A stretch of DNA of 64,000 nt from Gemmobacter denitrificans (GTDB lineage: Bacteria > Pseudomonadota > Alphaproteobacteria > Rhodobacterales > Rhodobacteraceae). The stretch is from positions 434,001 through 498,000 of the forward strand of contig NZ_JBALHR010000001.1 of NCBI RefSeq assembly GCF_036964905.1, written 5' to 3'. Under the pieces are notes generated by a model. That model was given only the letters and a program-made list of their open reading frames with translations. It searched no databases and was not told the DNA's origin. This document shows, one piece after another, positions 25,465 through 34,196 of this stretch. The position numbers and the translations under genes were made by a program. Every line of letters starts with the position of its first letter. The stretch's first letter is position 1.

Positions 25465-26453
25465 GCTTCGGCGGCGTTGCTGCGCAGGGCCAGATCGCCC
25501 GAGGCCCAGGCCTTCAGAACCCGGTACAGGATCGGCGGGATCAGGCCAAGGGCGGCGATCAGGAACAGCGTTGCCGTGACATCCATGCGCAGCGCAAACA
25601 GGGCCGAGACAAAGGCCGCAAGCGGAAAGGTAAAGGCCCCCCAAAGCGCCGAATAGCCCGAGGCGGTAAGCCAGCGGCCCGCCGATACCAGCACGATGAG
25701 CAGCACCGCGCCAAGCGCCAGCGCGGGCAATGCAATCAGCCACGCCTGGATGCCGGTGGCGACCGTGGAGAACAGGGCCGCCGGGGCCAGATGGATGGCC
25801 AGCATGGGGCGCAGCGGTGCAGGCGGCGGGCGACGCCACAATTGCACCAGCGAAACCGCCCAGATGGCCACCGCAACCGGCATGGTCAGCCAAAGCAATG
25901 CCGCCGCCAGCCAGATCATGCCCAAAGGCACCGCTGTCAGCCCGCACAGAATGAAGCCGACAAAATTGAGATGCCAGACCGGTGTCACCTCGCGCGCCTC
26001 GGGCGGCGATTTCAGGAACAGCCAGATCACCAGCCCTGCCAGCGCCGCATGCAGCCCCAGACCGGCAAACAGCACCCCGCGGGCCAGTGTCGGGGCATAG
26101 GGGACGACAGCCGCAGCCACCAGCAGCAGCCCCAGAGATGCCGCCGCAACCCCTGCCCGTCCGGGCAAGGTGCGCAGGTCTTCGATCAGCGTGCCACCGC
26201 GCCGCGCCAGTTTCACCAGATAGCCGAATGCGGCAAAGGCCCAAAGCGCCACGGCAGCCCCCAGGACGACCTCGGCCAGACCTTCGGGCAGGCCGAGCGC
26301 CGCCTCGGCCCGCCGCAAGGCCAGCCCGAGCCCGAGCGTTCCCAGCAGAACCGGAAAGACCGCTGGCGGCATGCGGGCAAAAAGCCTGGGGCGATGGGGC
26401 GGAAACTGCGGCGGGGGATAGGCCTTTGGGCGGCGCTGTGCGGGATCAGACAT
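25461..26453 (-). CDS. TehA/SLAC1-type (TDT family) membrane channel or transporter
   Basis: This is a 330-residue membrane protein with about ten helices, beginning RLFARMPPAVFPVLLGTLGLGLA as in tellurite-resistance/dicarboxylate transporter family members. A Pro-rich cytoplasmic lead of about 25 residues precedes the first helix. Family members pass anions or dicarboxylates; true tellurite resistance is not implied. It is separated from the PhyH gene by about 100 bases in which I see no gene. Confidence 0.8.
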   Translation of the reverse strand: MSDPAQRRPKAYPPPQFPPHRPRLFARMPPAVFPVLLGTLGLGLALRRAEAALGLPEGLAEVVLGAAVALWAFAAFGYLVKLARRGGTLIEDLRTLPGRAGVAAASLGLLLVAAAVVPYAPTLARGVLFAGLGLHAALAGLVIWLFLKSPPEAREVTPVWHLNFVGFILCGLTAVPLGMIWLAAALLWLTMPVAVAIWAVSLVQLWRRPPPAPLRPMLAIHLAPAALFSTVATGIQAWLIALPALALGAVLLIVLVSAGRWLTASGYSALWGAFTFPLAAFVSALFALRMDVTATLFLIAALGLIPPILYRVLKAWASGDLALRSNAAEA

Positions 26454-26555
26454 CGGGGGCTCCGGTAACCGTTACGCCCAAGGCCTAGCCCATCGCGCCC
26501 GGGCGGGAAAGGGTGCGCGCAACGGGGCCGGGCAAAAGGCCGCAGCCCTGTGCGA

Positions 26556-27347
26556 TCAGATCAGAAAGGGGAACCAATCCTCGCGCAGCACCTGCCCCGG
26601 CTGCATGTCATGGCCCGGATAGGGCGGCGATGTGCGGCCGGGCCGTTCCACATAGCGGGCATCATCACCCAGCAGCCGCAGGCTGAAGGCCCGGCGCCGC
26701 GAACCCGCCAGATTGCCCCGCGCGCCGTGCAGGGTGCGATAGTTGAAGGCGACCGCATCACCCGGTTCCATCTGCCATTCCCGTACCAGCATGCCTTCGG
26801 CATCCGGATCCGGCACGGGCATGTAGCGGTCGCTGTCGGGATAGAAATTCGTCTCGGCCAGCCAGCGCGTCGGCAAGACCTCCTTCTCCCAGCGATGCGA
26901 GCCTGCCACGCAGCGCAGGCTGGCCTCGCGCACCGGATCGAGCGGCGACCAGAAACTGACCGTCTGCTGCCCTTCGACGAAGTAATATGGCCCATCCTGA
27001 TGCCAGGGGGTTGGTTTGCTGGTGCCGGGTTCCTTGACCAGAACATGATCGTGGAACATCTGCACGCGCGACGATTGCATCAATTGGGCCGCGACACGGG
27101 CCACATCGCTTTCGCGGATGACGCGCGCAAATTCGGGGATGCGCTGCCAGTTGCAGTAATCATCGAAGAAGCGCCCGCCTTCGCCGGGTTTGAGGTTTTC
27201 GGCGGCATAGGGGCCGGGCTCGGCCATGTTGCGTTCCACCCCGGCGCGCAGTTCATCCACCCAGTCAGACCACAGGCCGCGGATCAGCACGACACCTTCG
27301 GTCTGGTAGGTTTCGATCATGTCTGGGGTGATTTCGGCAACCGGCAT
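26556..27347 (-). CDS. Phytanoyl-CoA dioxygenase (PhyH) family protein
   Basis: This is a 263-residue Fe(II)/2-oxoglutarate oxygenase. The metal ligands are the His and Asp of PWHQDGPYYF and a distal His in NYRTLHGARGN. The Arg that binds 2-oxoglutarate is likely in the following RRRAFSLRLLG. PhyH relatives hydroxylate varied small molecules (ectoine, phosphonates, lipids), and the substrate here is unknown. ATG 27347 has AAGGAA upstream. It is divergent from a LysR gene across an 87-base AT-rich gap, which suggests that LysR controls it. Confidence 0.87.
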   Translation of the reverse strand: MPVAEITPDMIETYQTEGVVLIRGLWSDWVDELRAGVERNMAEPGPYAAENLKPGEGGRFFDDYCNWQRIPEFARVIRESDVARVAAQLMQSSRVQMFHDHVLVKEPGTSKPTPWHQDGPYYFVEGQQTVSFWSPLDPVREASLRCVAGSHRWEKEVLPTRWLAETNFYPDSDRYMPVPDPDAEGMLVREWQMEPGDAVAFNYRTLHGARGNLAGSRRRAFSLRLLGDDARYVERPGRTSPPYPGHDMQPGQVLREDWFPFLI

Positions 27348-27434
27348 CGGAAATTCCTTTCGTTTCGCTTGCAAATGCCTGATCGGACCCTAACATAAAT
27401 TCAAATAATATCTTCTCATGCGCGTGATACAAAA

Positions 27435-28325
27435 ATGTTATCTGTCACTTTGCGCCAGTTGGAATATGCCGTGGCGGTGGCACAGGCCGGGGGTATGACC
27501 GCTGCGGCAGAGGCGCTGAATGTCAGCCAGCCTGCACTGTCGGTGGCCCTGCGGGAGTTGGAAACCCAGCTTGGCAAATCGCTGTTCCTGCGGCGGGCTG
27601 GTGGTCCGATGACACCCACGGCCTTTGGTCGCGACTTTCTGGATGCGGCAGAGCAGCAGCTGGCCGCAATGGCCCGGCTGATGGCGGGCGATGCAGCCCC
27701 GGCGACACCGGTGCGTCTGGCGGTGTTCGAGGATCTGGCCCCGGTGATGCTGGGGGCGCTCTTGACCGCCCTGCCCGATGACCTGCCCGTCGCGCCACAG
27801 ATCGCGGGGTTCGAGGCAATCACCGATGGCCTGCGCCGGGGCCAGATCGACCTTGCGCTGACCTATGATCTAGGCCTGCCGACGGCAGTCACCAAGGAAG
27901 AAATCGCCCGGGTCAAACCGCATGCTGTCATGAACCCGCAGCACCGCCTGGCCCTGCGGGCCGGGGTTTCGCTGGCGGAACTGGCGGATGTGCCGCTGAT
28001 CCTGGCCGATCAGGGGCTGTCTGTCGGCCATATCCGGGCCCTGTTTGCCAAGCGTGGCCTGACCCCACGCATCGCCCATCGTGCCGCCACGCTGGAAATC
28101 CTGCGCTCTTTCGCGGCGCATGGGCTGGGGGTTGGCCTCAGCTATACCCGCCCATTGACCGAGGCGAGCTATGATGGCACCCCCCTGACCACGCGCCCCC
28201 TGATCGATGGCGGCCCGGGCGAGCCGGTGGTTCTGGCGGTTTCCGAAGAGAATGCGCTGTCTGCGGCTGGCACGCGGCTGGCGCAGCTTCTGGCCGATCG
28301 CCGCGCCTTTCTGCCAGAAACCTGA
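27435..28325 (+). CDS. LysR family transcriptional regulator
   Basis: This is a 296-residue activator/repressor. The N-terminal winged helix spans about residues 3-60 (LRQLEYAVAVAQAGGMTAAAEALNVSQPALS), followed by a periplasmic-binding-protein-like effector domain (VRLAVFEDLAP onward; AAHGLGVGLSY near the end). It is divergent from the PhyH dioxygenase. The shared promoter region holds an AT-rich stretch (27392-27412, AACATAAATTCAAATAATAT) where a T-N11-A LysR box could lie. No clear ribosome site precedes the ATG. Confidence 0.9.
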   Translation: MLSVTLRQLEYAVAVAQAGGMTAAAEALNVSQPALSVALRELETQLGKSLFLRRAGGPMTPTAFGRDFLDAAEQQLAAMARLMAGDAAPATPVRLAVFEDLAPVMLGALLTALPDDLPVAPQIAGFEAITDGLRRGQIDLALTYDLGLPTAVTKEEIARVKPHAVMNPQHRLALRAGVSLAELADVPLILADQGLSVGHIRALFAKRGLTPRIAHRAATLEILRSFAAHGLGVGLSYTRPLTEASYDGTPLTTRPLIDGGPGEPVVLAVSEENALSAAGTRLAQLLADRRAFLPET

Positions 28326-29141
28326 TCAGGGCAGGATCAGGCTGGTCGGACCCAGGTTTTCCAGCATGGCCCCCGTGCCCAGCTTGAACCGCGCCAGCCC
28401 CGGATTGTCGGAATCCACCGCCCCAAGATCTAGCCGTTCAATCCCCCCCGCTTGCAGCCGCAGGATAGCCTGCCACAGCAGCGCGCGATGGGCCTCGGCC
28501 TTGCGGCCTTCCTCGCTGGTCCAGCCGCAATGATAGGTCGCGGCGCGGCCATGGATCAGGAACAGCATGCCCGCCTGCATCTGCCCCCTCGGGGACCAGT
28601 GGAGCATCAGCGTTGCCCCCGGCCAAGCCTGCGCAAAGGCCATTGGCAACCCACGATAGCCGCGCGCCGTGCTTTGCGCGCCCTCATGCGTCAGCAATTC
28701 TGAAAGATGACGCTCGCGGCCTTTGGCGGGGGTGATCCGGCTGGCCAGAAGCCGATTGCGCCATTTGCCATGCAGACCGCGGCGCAAGCTGTCGGCAGCC
28801 GGCCGCAAATCCAGAATGGCGTGATGGCGCGCGGTGACAAGGGGGATGACCCCTGGCCCGGTCAACGGGCAGGATGCGATGGTCGCCCCCAGATGGCGGG
28901 CCATCCGGCGCAGGGGCGCGCGGCTGGCGGGGCCGGGAAAATGTGGCTGATGGATCAGCCTGACCCGGCGGCGTTCCAGCATCTGGGCAACCATCAGCGC
29001 CCGGCCATCCCGGATCACCGCGCCGCGCCGCACCTGCGCCCCCAGACGGCCAAGCGCGACCCCATAGGCCCAGGCCTGTTGCAGCGCCGGGCCAGCCTGC
29101 GCCTGCCAGTCATCCGGATCGGTGATCTCGTGCCATTCCAT
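28326..29141 (-). CDS. FemAB/GNAT-like acyltransferase, putative
   Basis: This is a 271-residue soluble protein with features of the GNAT/FemAB superfamily: MQAGMLFLIHGRAATYHCGWTS in the middle (given by its start only), HRALLWQAILRLQAGG, then LDLGAVDSDNPGLARFKLGTG near the end, the usual peptide-bond/aminoacyl transferase ending. The acceptor is unknown. It starts at ATG 29141; a TTG 15 bases earlier is possible. Its stop directly abuts the convergent LysR gene. Confidence 0.55.
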   Translation of the reverse strand: MEWHEITDPDDWQAQAGPALQQAWAYGVALGRLGAQVRRGAVIRDGRALMVAQMLERRRVRLIHQPHFPGPASRAPLRRMARHLGATIASCPLTGPGVIPLVTARHHAILDLRPAADSLRRGLHGKWRNRLLASRITPAKGRERHLSELLTHEGAQSTARGYRGLPMAFAQAWPGATLMLHWSPRGQMQAGMLFLIHGRAATYHCGWTSEEGRKAEAHRALLWQAILRLQAGGIERLDLGAVDSDNPGLARFKLGTGAMLENLGPTSLILP

Positions 29142-29264
29142 GCCCGGATTAAGCAATTGGAAAGGTAAACAGCCGATAAACGGAGCATGGATTTGCCACC
29201 ACCGCCCCGTTTCACGCTCTGGGTGCCGACGCTGATCGCGCTGGCGCTTTCGGCCCTGTTCCTG

Positions 29265-30365
29265 TCAGCCCTTGCCGCCTTCGCGATAGAGCAGCGAACG
29301 CCCCTGATGGAACAGATGGATCTTGGCCGGATCGGCGGCAAGCCGCACGGATTTATGCCGCAGGTCACGATGAATGCCGGGCAGTTTGGCCACGACCTGC
29401 GCCGCTTCGCCCTGACGGCGGAAGTAAAGCAGGGTCACCTCGCCCAGGGCCTCGGTGATCTCCACTTCGCCGGTGAACAGCGCGGGGCCATCGGTGGCCA
29501 GCATATCCTCGGGCCGCACGCCCAGATTGACCTTCAGGCCCCGGTCGGCTTCGGTCGTGGGGATGGCTGCCACCGCCTCGCCGCCGCCCTCCAGCCGCAC
29601 CTTGGTATAGGCACCGGTTTCGACCACTTCACCCGCCAGCAGGTTCATGGCCGGGCTGCCGATGAACTGGGCCACAAATTCGTTTTCGGGCCGTTCATAC
29701 AGTTCCAGCGGGCTGCCCACCTGCGCAATCCCGCCCCCGGCCAGCACCACGATGCGGCTGGCCAGCGTCATCGCCTCCACCTGATCATGGGTCACATAGA
29801 TCATGGTGGAATTGGGCATGGATTCCTTCAGCTGCGCCACTTCGATCCGGGTCGCCACACGCAGCGCGGCATCAAGGTTCGAGAGCGGTTCATCGAACAG
29901 ATAGACCTTCGGGTCACGCACGATGGCCCGGCCGATGGCAACCCGCTGGCGTTGCCCGCCTGACAGCGCCTTGGGCAGGCGATCCAGATAGGGCGTCAGT
30001 TGCAAGATGCGCGCCGCCTTTTCGACCGCTGACTTGATCTCATCCGCCGATTTCTTCGCGATCTTCAGCGCGAATTCCATGTTCTGCCGCACAGTCATAT
30101 GCGGGTAAAGCGCATAGGACTGAAACACCATGGCAATGCCGCGTTGTGCCGGGGGAACATCGTTCATCCGCACGCCATCAATGGTGAATTCGCCGCCGGT
30201 GATCCGTTCCAGACCCGCGATCATCCGCAGAAGGGTGGATTTGCCACAGCCCGACGGCCCGACAAATACGATCAATTCGCCGGTCTTGATGTCGAGATTG
30301 ATGTTCTTGAGGACCTTCACATCCCCATAGGCCTTTTCGACATTGGTCAGTTTCAGATTGGCCAT
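29265..30365 (-). CDS. aglK: Alpha-glucoside ABC transporter ATP-binding protein
   Basis: This is the 366-residue ATPase of the MalK/UgpC class. It has Walker A GPSGCGKST, the signature ALSGGQRQRVAIGRA, Walker B KVYLFDEPLSNLD and the switch His in YVTHDQVEA. C-terminal regulatory OB folds follow (LGVRPEDML), ending in LYREGGKG. It is the last gene of the aglE-F-G-A-K operon, ten bases after aglA, with GAGGGGAAAGC before ATG 30365. Gene order equals the agl operon of Sinorhizobium meliloti, which imports sucrose, maltose, trehalose and similar alpha-glucosides. Confidence 0.93.
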   Translation of the reverse strand: MANLKLTNVEKAYGDVKVLKNINLDIKTGELIVFVGPSGCGKSTLLRMIAGLERITGGEFTIDGVRMNDVPPAQRGIAMVFQSYALYPHMTVRQNMEFALKIAKKSADEIKSAVEKAARILQLTPYLDRLPKALSGGQRQRVAIGRAIVRDPKVYLFDEPLSNLDAALRVATRIEVAQLKESMPNSTMIYVTHDQVEAMTLASRIVVLAGGGIAQVGSPLELYERPENEFVAQFIGSPAMNLLAGEVVETGAYTKVRLEGGGEAVAAIPTTEADRGLKVNLGVRPEDMLATDGPALFTGEVEITEALGEVTLLYFRRQGEAAQVVAKLPGIHRDLRHKSVRLAADPAKIHLFHQGRSLLYREGGKG

Positions 30366-30375
30366 TGCTTTCCCC

Positions 30376-31995
30376 TCATACCTTCTGCGCGAGGCAGAGC
30401 TGCCACGGGCCCAGAACCACAGTCTTGCCTTCCGGGGCAATGCCGCCCAGATCGGCACCAATTGCCTGCCAATCGCCTTCGGGCAGGGCGAGCGTCGCAT
30501 CCCCTGCACCAAGGTTGATGGCGCAGAACAGCGTTTCCGCCCCGTCCTGACGCAGAAAGCTGACCGCCTCGCCGACGGCCTGCAGATGCACCTGCGCCCC
30601 ATCGCGCAGGGACGCATGGGTGCGGCGGAAGGCCAGCACCCGGCGGTAGTGATCAAGCATGCTCCCTTCGCCGCCCTGCGCACCAGCGGCCAGCGGCAGG
30701 TGGCTGGGGCTGACCGGCAGCCAGGCCTTTTCGGCCTGCGTGAACCCGCCCATGCGATTGTCGCTTTGCCAGACCATCGGGGTGCGGGCCCCGTCGCGCC
30801 CCTTGAATTCCGGCCAGAATTCGATGCCATAGGGGTCTTGCAGATCCTCAAAGGCAATCTCGGCCTCGGGCAGACCCAGTTCTTCGCCCTGATACAGGCA
30901 GATCGACCCGCGCAAACAGGCCAACAACACCGTGTAAGCCTTTGCTGCATCGGCAGAAAGGTTCCAACGGGTGATGTGGCGCACTGTGTCGTGGTTCGAA
31001 TAGCTCCAGCAGGGCCAGGCATCCGGGGCGGCGGCAGCCATGCGGGCGAAGGTCTGCACCACCGCATCTGCCGTCAGCCGCTTGGGCTGCAGCATTTCGA
31101 ACGGATAGCACATCTGCACCTTATCCCCGCCCGAAGTGTATTCGGCCATGATTTCAAGGCCGCGCTGCGCATCGCCCACCTCGCCCACGGCGGCAGCGCC
31201 GAAAGGCTTCATCACCGCGCGCAATTTCCGCAGGAATTCAAGGTTTTCGGGCTGGTTCTTGTCAAACAGATGGAGCTGATGGTTATAGGGGTTCACCCCC
31301 GGCGCGATACTGTCGTTGCGCAGCTCTTTCGGCAGGGCCGGATTGTCGCGCAGGTATTTGTCATGGAAATAGAAGTTGATGGTGTCCAGCCGGAACCCAT
31401 CCACCCCGCGCGCCAGCCAGAACCGCGCCACATCCAGCACGGCCTCCTGCACGGCGGGATTGTGGAAGTTCAGATCGGGCTGCGAAATCAGGAAGTTGTG
31501 CAGATAATACTGTTCGCGCCGCGCATCCCATTGCCAGCTTGATCCGCCGAAGATCGACAGCCAGTTGGTGGGCGGCGTGCCATCGGGTTTGGGGTCGGCC
31601 CAGACATACCAGTCGGCCTTGGGGTTGCTGCGGTTCTGGCGGCTTTCGCGGAACCAGGGGTGCTGATCCGACGTATGCGACAGCACCAGGTCAATCATCA
31701 CCCGCAGGCCCAGATCATGCGCCCGCGCAATCAGCGCATCGAAATCCGCCAGCGTGCCGAACATCGGATCGACATCGCAGTAATCGCTGACATCATAACC
31801 GAAATCCTTCATCGGGCTGGTGAAGAAGGGGCTCAGCCAGATCGCATCGGCGCCCAGGTCCGCGATGTGATCCAGCCGGGGGATGATACCGGCCAGATCG
31901 CCGATCCCATCGCCATTGCTGTCCTGAAAGCTGCGCGGATAGATCTGATAGATCACCGCCCCGCGCCACCAGTTTTCGTCTGTTTTCAAGGTCAT
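30376..31995 (-). CDS. aglA: Alpha-glucosidase, GH13
   Basis: This 539-residue cytoplasmic enzyme splits imported alpha-glucosides to glucose. It opens with WWRGAVIYQIYPRSFQDSNG as GH13 alpha-glucosidases do. The nucleophile Asp is in DGFRLDTINFYF, the acid Glu in AAVGEVGD and the third acid in SYSNHDTVRH. It has no signal peptide, consistent with action after ABC uptake. It is seven bases after aglG and ten before aglK. The neighbouring glucokinase would phosphorylate the released glucose. Confidence 0.95.
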   Translation of the reverse strand: MTLKTDENWWRGAVIYQIYPRSFQDSNGDGIGDLAGIIPRLDHIADLGADAIWLSPFFTSPMKDFGYDVSDYCDVDPMFGTLADFDALIARAHDLGLRVMIDLVLSHTSDQHPWFRESRQNRSNPKADWYVWADPKPDGTPPTNWLSIFGGSSWQWDARREQYYLHNFLISQPDLNFHNPAVQEAVLDVARFWLARGVDGFRLDTINFYFHDKYLRDNPALPKELRNDSIAPGVNPYNHQLHLFDKNQPENLEFLRKLRAVMKPFGAAAVGEVGDAQRGLEIMAEYTSGGDKVQMCYPFEMLQPKRLTADAVVQTFARMAAAAPDAWPCWSYSNHDTVRHITRWNLSADAAKAYTVLLACLRGSICLYQGEELGLPEAEIAFEDLQDPYGIEFWPEFKGRDGARTPMVWQSDNRMGGFTQAEKAWLPVSPSHLPLAAGAQGGEGSMLDHYRRVLAFRRTHASLRDGAQVHLQAVGEAVSFLRQDGAETLFCAINLGAGDATLALPEGDWQAIGADLGGIAPEGKTVVLGPWQLCLAQKV

Positions 31996-32002
31996 GTCCG
32001 TC

Positions 32003-33130
32003 TCACTTCACCGAGCCGGCCAGCAGGCCGCGCACGAGGTATTTCTGCATTGCGAAGAACACCACCAGCGGCACCGCGATCGACAGGAAGGCGGACGAGG
32101 CCAGCACCTCCCATTCGCCGCCGCGCGATCCCATGAGCGAACGCAGCGCCCCGGTCATCACCAGCTGATCGGCGCTGTTGCCCAGGAACACCGTCGCAAC
32201 CAGCAGGTCGTTCCAGGTCCAAAGGAACTGGAAGATCGCGAAACTGGCCAGCGCCGGAAAACTGAGCGGCAGGATGATCTTCAGGAAAATCTGGAAATCG
32301 GTCGCCCCGTCCACCCGCGCGCTTTCGATGATCTCGCGCGGCAGGCCCACCATGTAGTTGCGCAGCAGATAGATCGCCAGGGGAAGGCCAAAGCCGGAAT
32401 GGGCCAGCCAGATGCCGACATATTCCTTGCCGATGCCAAGGCTGTTATGCAGCTTGAGCAGCGGGATCAGCGACAGTTGCAGCGGCACCACCAGCAGGCC
32501 CACGATGCCCGCAATCAGCAACGCCCGCCCCGGAAACTCCATCCAGGCCAGCGCATAGGCGGCAAAGGCGGCAATCAGGATCGGGATGATCGTGGCCGGA
32601 ATGGTCACCGTCATGGTGTTCAGAAAGGCCCGCCCCATGCCTTCGGCAAACATCACCCGCGCATAGTTTTCCAGCGTGAAGCGTGGCGGGGTGACCGAGG
32701 TCACGAACAGGCGCGGCGAGCGGCCGTCAAAGGCCACGGGCGATGTCAGCCGGTAATCGCCATTGGCGGCAACGGTTGCGGTCACGCCATCTTTCAGCGG
32801 GGCCTCGGCCCCCGGCGCAAAGGCCGACGGGTCCTTGGAGGTGATGCCGAAGGCCTTCACCTCGCCGCCGCGACCATCGAACACATTGCCGTCAATCACC
32901 CAAAGCGCGCCGTCCTGCCGTTGGGTATCGGCGCCACCCGCGCGATAGACCAGGTTCTGTTCGGCCGGGAACAGGGCCCGCCACCAGCCAGAGGTGGTGA
33001 TCTGGTCGCGGTCCCGGAAGGACGAAACCAGAAGCCCGATGGTGGGCAGCACCCACAGCAGCACAAGTGCCGCCGTGGCCAGATGCACCGCCCAGACGAG
33101 AGAGGATTTGGTGCCTGCGATATTGTCCAT
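32003..33130 (-). CDS. aglG: Alpha-glucoside ABC transporter permease AglG
   Basis: This 375-residue MalG-type permease has a long periplasmic insert between helix 1 and helix 2 (about residues 45-150), a known trait of AglG. The coupling loop is ESARVDGATDFQIFLKIILP, after which LSFPALASFAIFQFLW spans the membrane. It ends at QKYLVRGLLAGSVK, typical of MalG relatives. It begins one base after the aglF stop. Confidence 0.93.
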   Translation of the reverse strand: MDNIAGTKSSLVWAVHLATAALVLLWVLPTIGLLVSSFRDRDQITTSGWWRALFPAEQNLVYRAGGADTQRQDGALWVIDGNVFDGRGGEVKAFGITSKDPSAFAPGAEAPLKDGVTATVAANGDYRLTSPVAFDGRSPRLFVTSVTPPRFTLENYARVMFAEGMGRAFLNTMTVTIPATIIPILIAAFAAYALAWMEFPGRALLIAGIVGLLVVPLQLSLIPLLKLHNSLGIGKEYVGIWLAHSGFGLPLAIYLLRNYMVGLPREIIESARVDGATDFQIFLKIILPLSFPALASFAIFQFLWTWNDLLVATVFLGNSADQLVMTGALRSLMGSRGGEWEVLASSAFLSIAVPLVVFFAMQKYLVRGLLAGSVK

Positions 33131-33131
33131 C

Positions 33132-34124
33132 TCAGCGCATCTCCTTGCGGGCGTTACGGATATTCCAGATCATGATTGGGGTGACCATGATCATGATGAC
33201 CAGCGCCACCGCCGAGGCCCGGCCCGTGTCATTGCCGCGGAACATCCAGTCGAACATGAGATTGGCCAGCACCTGCGTGCCCCATTGGCCATTGGTCATC
33301 GCCAGCACGATATCGAACACTTTCAGCACCGTGATGGTGATGGTGGTCCAGACCACGGCGATGGTGCCCCAGATCTGCGGCACCTTGATCCTGGCAAAAA
33401 TCTGCAGGGCCGAGGCGCCATCGAGGATCGCGGCTTCGATGGTTTCTTCGGGGATACCACGCAGGGCCGCCGACAGGATCACCATGGCAAAGCCGGTCTG
33501 GATCCAGACCAGCACGATCATCAGCAAGTAGGAATTCGCCGGTTCGATGGTCAGCCAGGTTTGCGCCTGCCCGCCCATCGCCACCCAGATCGCGTTCAGA
33601 ACGCCCACTTCGGTCTGCCCGTCACCGCGATAATCATAGATGAATTTCCAGATGACCGCTGCGCCGATGAAGGAAATCGCCATCGGCATGAAGATCATGG
33701 CCTTGGCAAAATTGCCCCAGCGAATGCGATCGGTCAGCGCCGCCGCGATCAGCCCGAAGAAGGTGGACGCCGCCGGAACAACCAGAAGCCACAGAATGTT
33801 GTTGTGCATGGATTCGCGGAACTTCGGATCGTTCAGCAACCAGGCATAGTTGTCTGTGCCGACAAAACGGTCGCCCGTCGCATCATGGAACGAAAGCCAG
33901 ACCGACACGAACAGCGGATAGACCAGATAGACCGTCAGCAGCGCCAGGGCAGGCAGCAGGAACAGCCAGGGCCGCCACAGCGCCGCGCGGGCAATGTTGC
34001 GCCCGGCATCGGGGCCACGGGCAGGCCAGATGGTATCCAGCGCAAGATTTGACAGAAAGAAATAGGCAACGCAGCCAAAGACGCCCAACACGATGGTGGC
34101 GCCGGCCATGAACAGCTGTTCCAT
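33132..34124 (-). CDS. aglF: Alpha-glucoside ABC transporter permease AglF
   Basis: This 330-residue MalF-type permease has an extra N-terminal helix (MEQLFMAGATIVLGVFGCV) before the core six. The coupling loop is EETIEAAILDGASALQIF, followed by IKVPQIWGTIAVVW. GGAGAGG precedes ATG 34124. A 72-base gap with a strong hairpin separates it from aglE. Confidence 0.93.
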   Translation of the reverse strand: MEQLFMAGATIVLGVFGCVAYFFLSNLALDTIWPARGPDAGRNIARAALWRPWLFLLPALALLTVYLVYPLFVSVWLSFHDATGDRFVGTDNYAWLLNDPKFRESMHNNILWLLVVPAASTFFGLIAAALTDRIRWGNFAKAMIFMPMAISFIGAAVIWKFIYDYRGDGQTEVGVLNAIWVAMGGQAQTWLTIEPANSYLLMIVLVWIQTGFAMVILSAALRGIPEETIEAAILDGASALQIFARIKVPQIWGTIAVVWTTITITVLKVFDIVLAMTNGQWGTQVLANLMFDWMFRGNDTGRASAVALVIMIMVTPIMIWNIRNARKEMR

Positions 34125-34146
34125 GGGCCTCTCCTAGGGGGAATGG

Positions 34147-34182
34147 GGCACCTGCCCGCGACTGGGGACACAGGCAGGTGCC
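34147..34182 (-). promoter_or_regulatory. Strong intercistronic hairpin between aglE and aglF
   Basis: GGCACCTGCC (34147-34156) and GGCAGGTGCC (34173-34182) form a ten-pair perfect stem with a 16-base loop and no T run. A hairpin without terminator tail after a binding-protein gene usually protects that mRNA from 3' decay, so the binding protein is made in excess of the permeases. Confidence 0.7.
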
Positions 34183-34196
34183 GGAGCGGGAAACGC

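Noticed and set aside
29187..29963. Open frame on the plus strand starting MDLPPPPRFTLWVPTLIALAL, with one hydrophobic segment
   Set aside because: Only the first 26 codons lie outside aglK. The rest is antisense to it, and there is no good ribosome site. A tiny membrane peptide cannot be excluded but is not supported.
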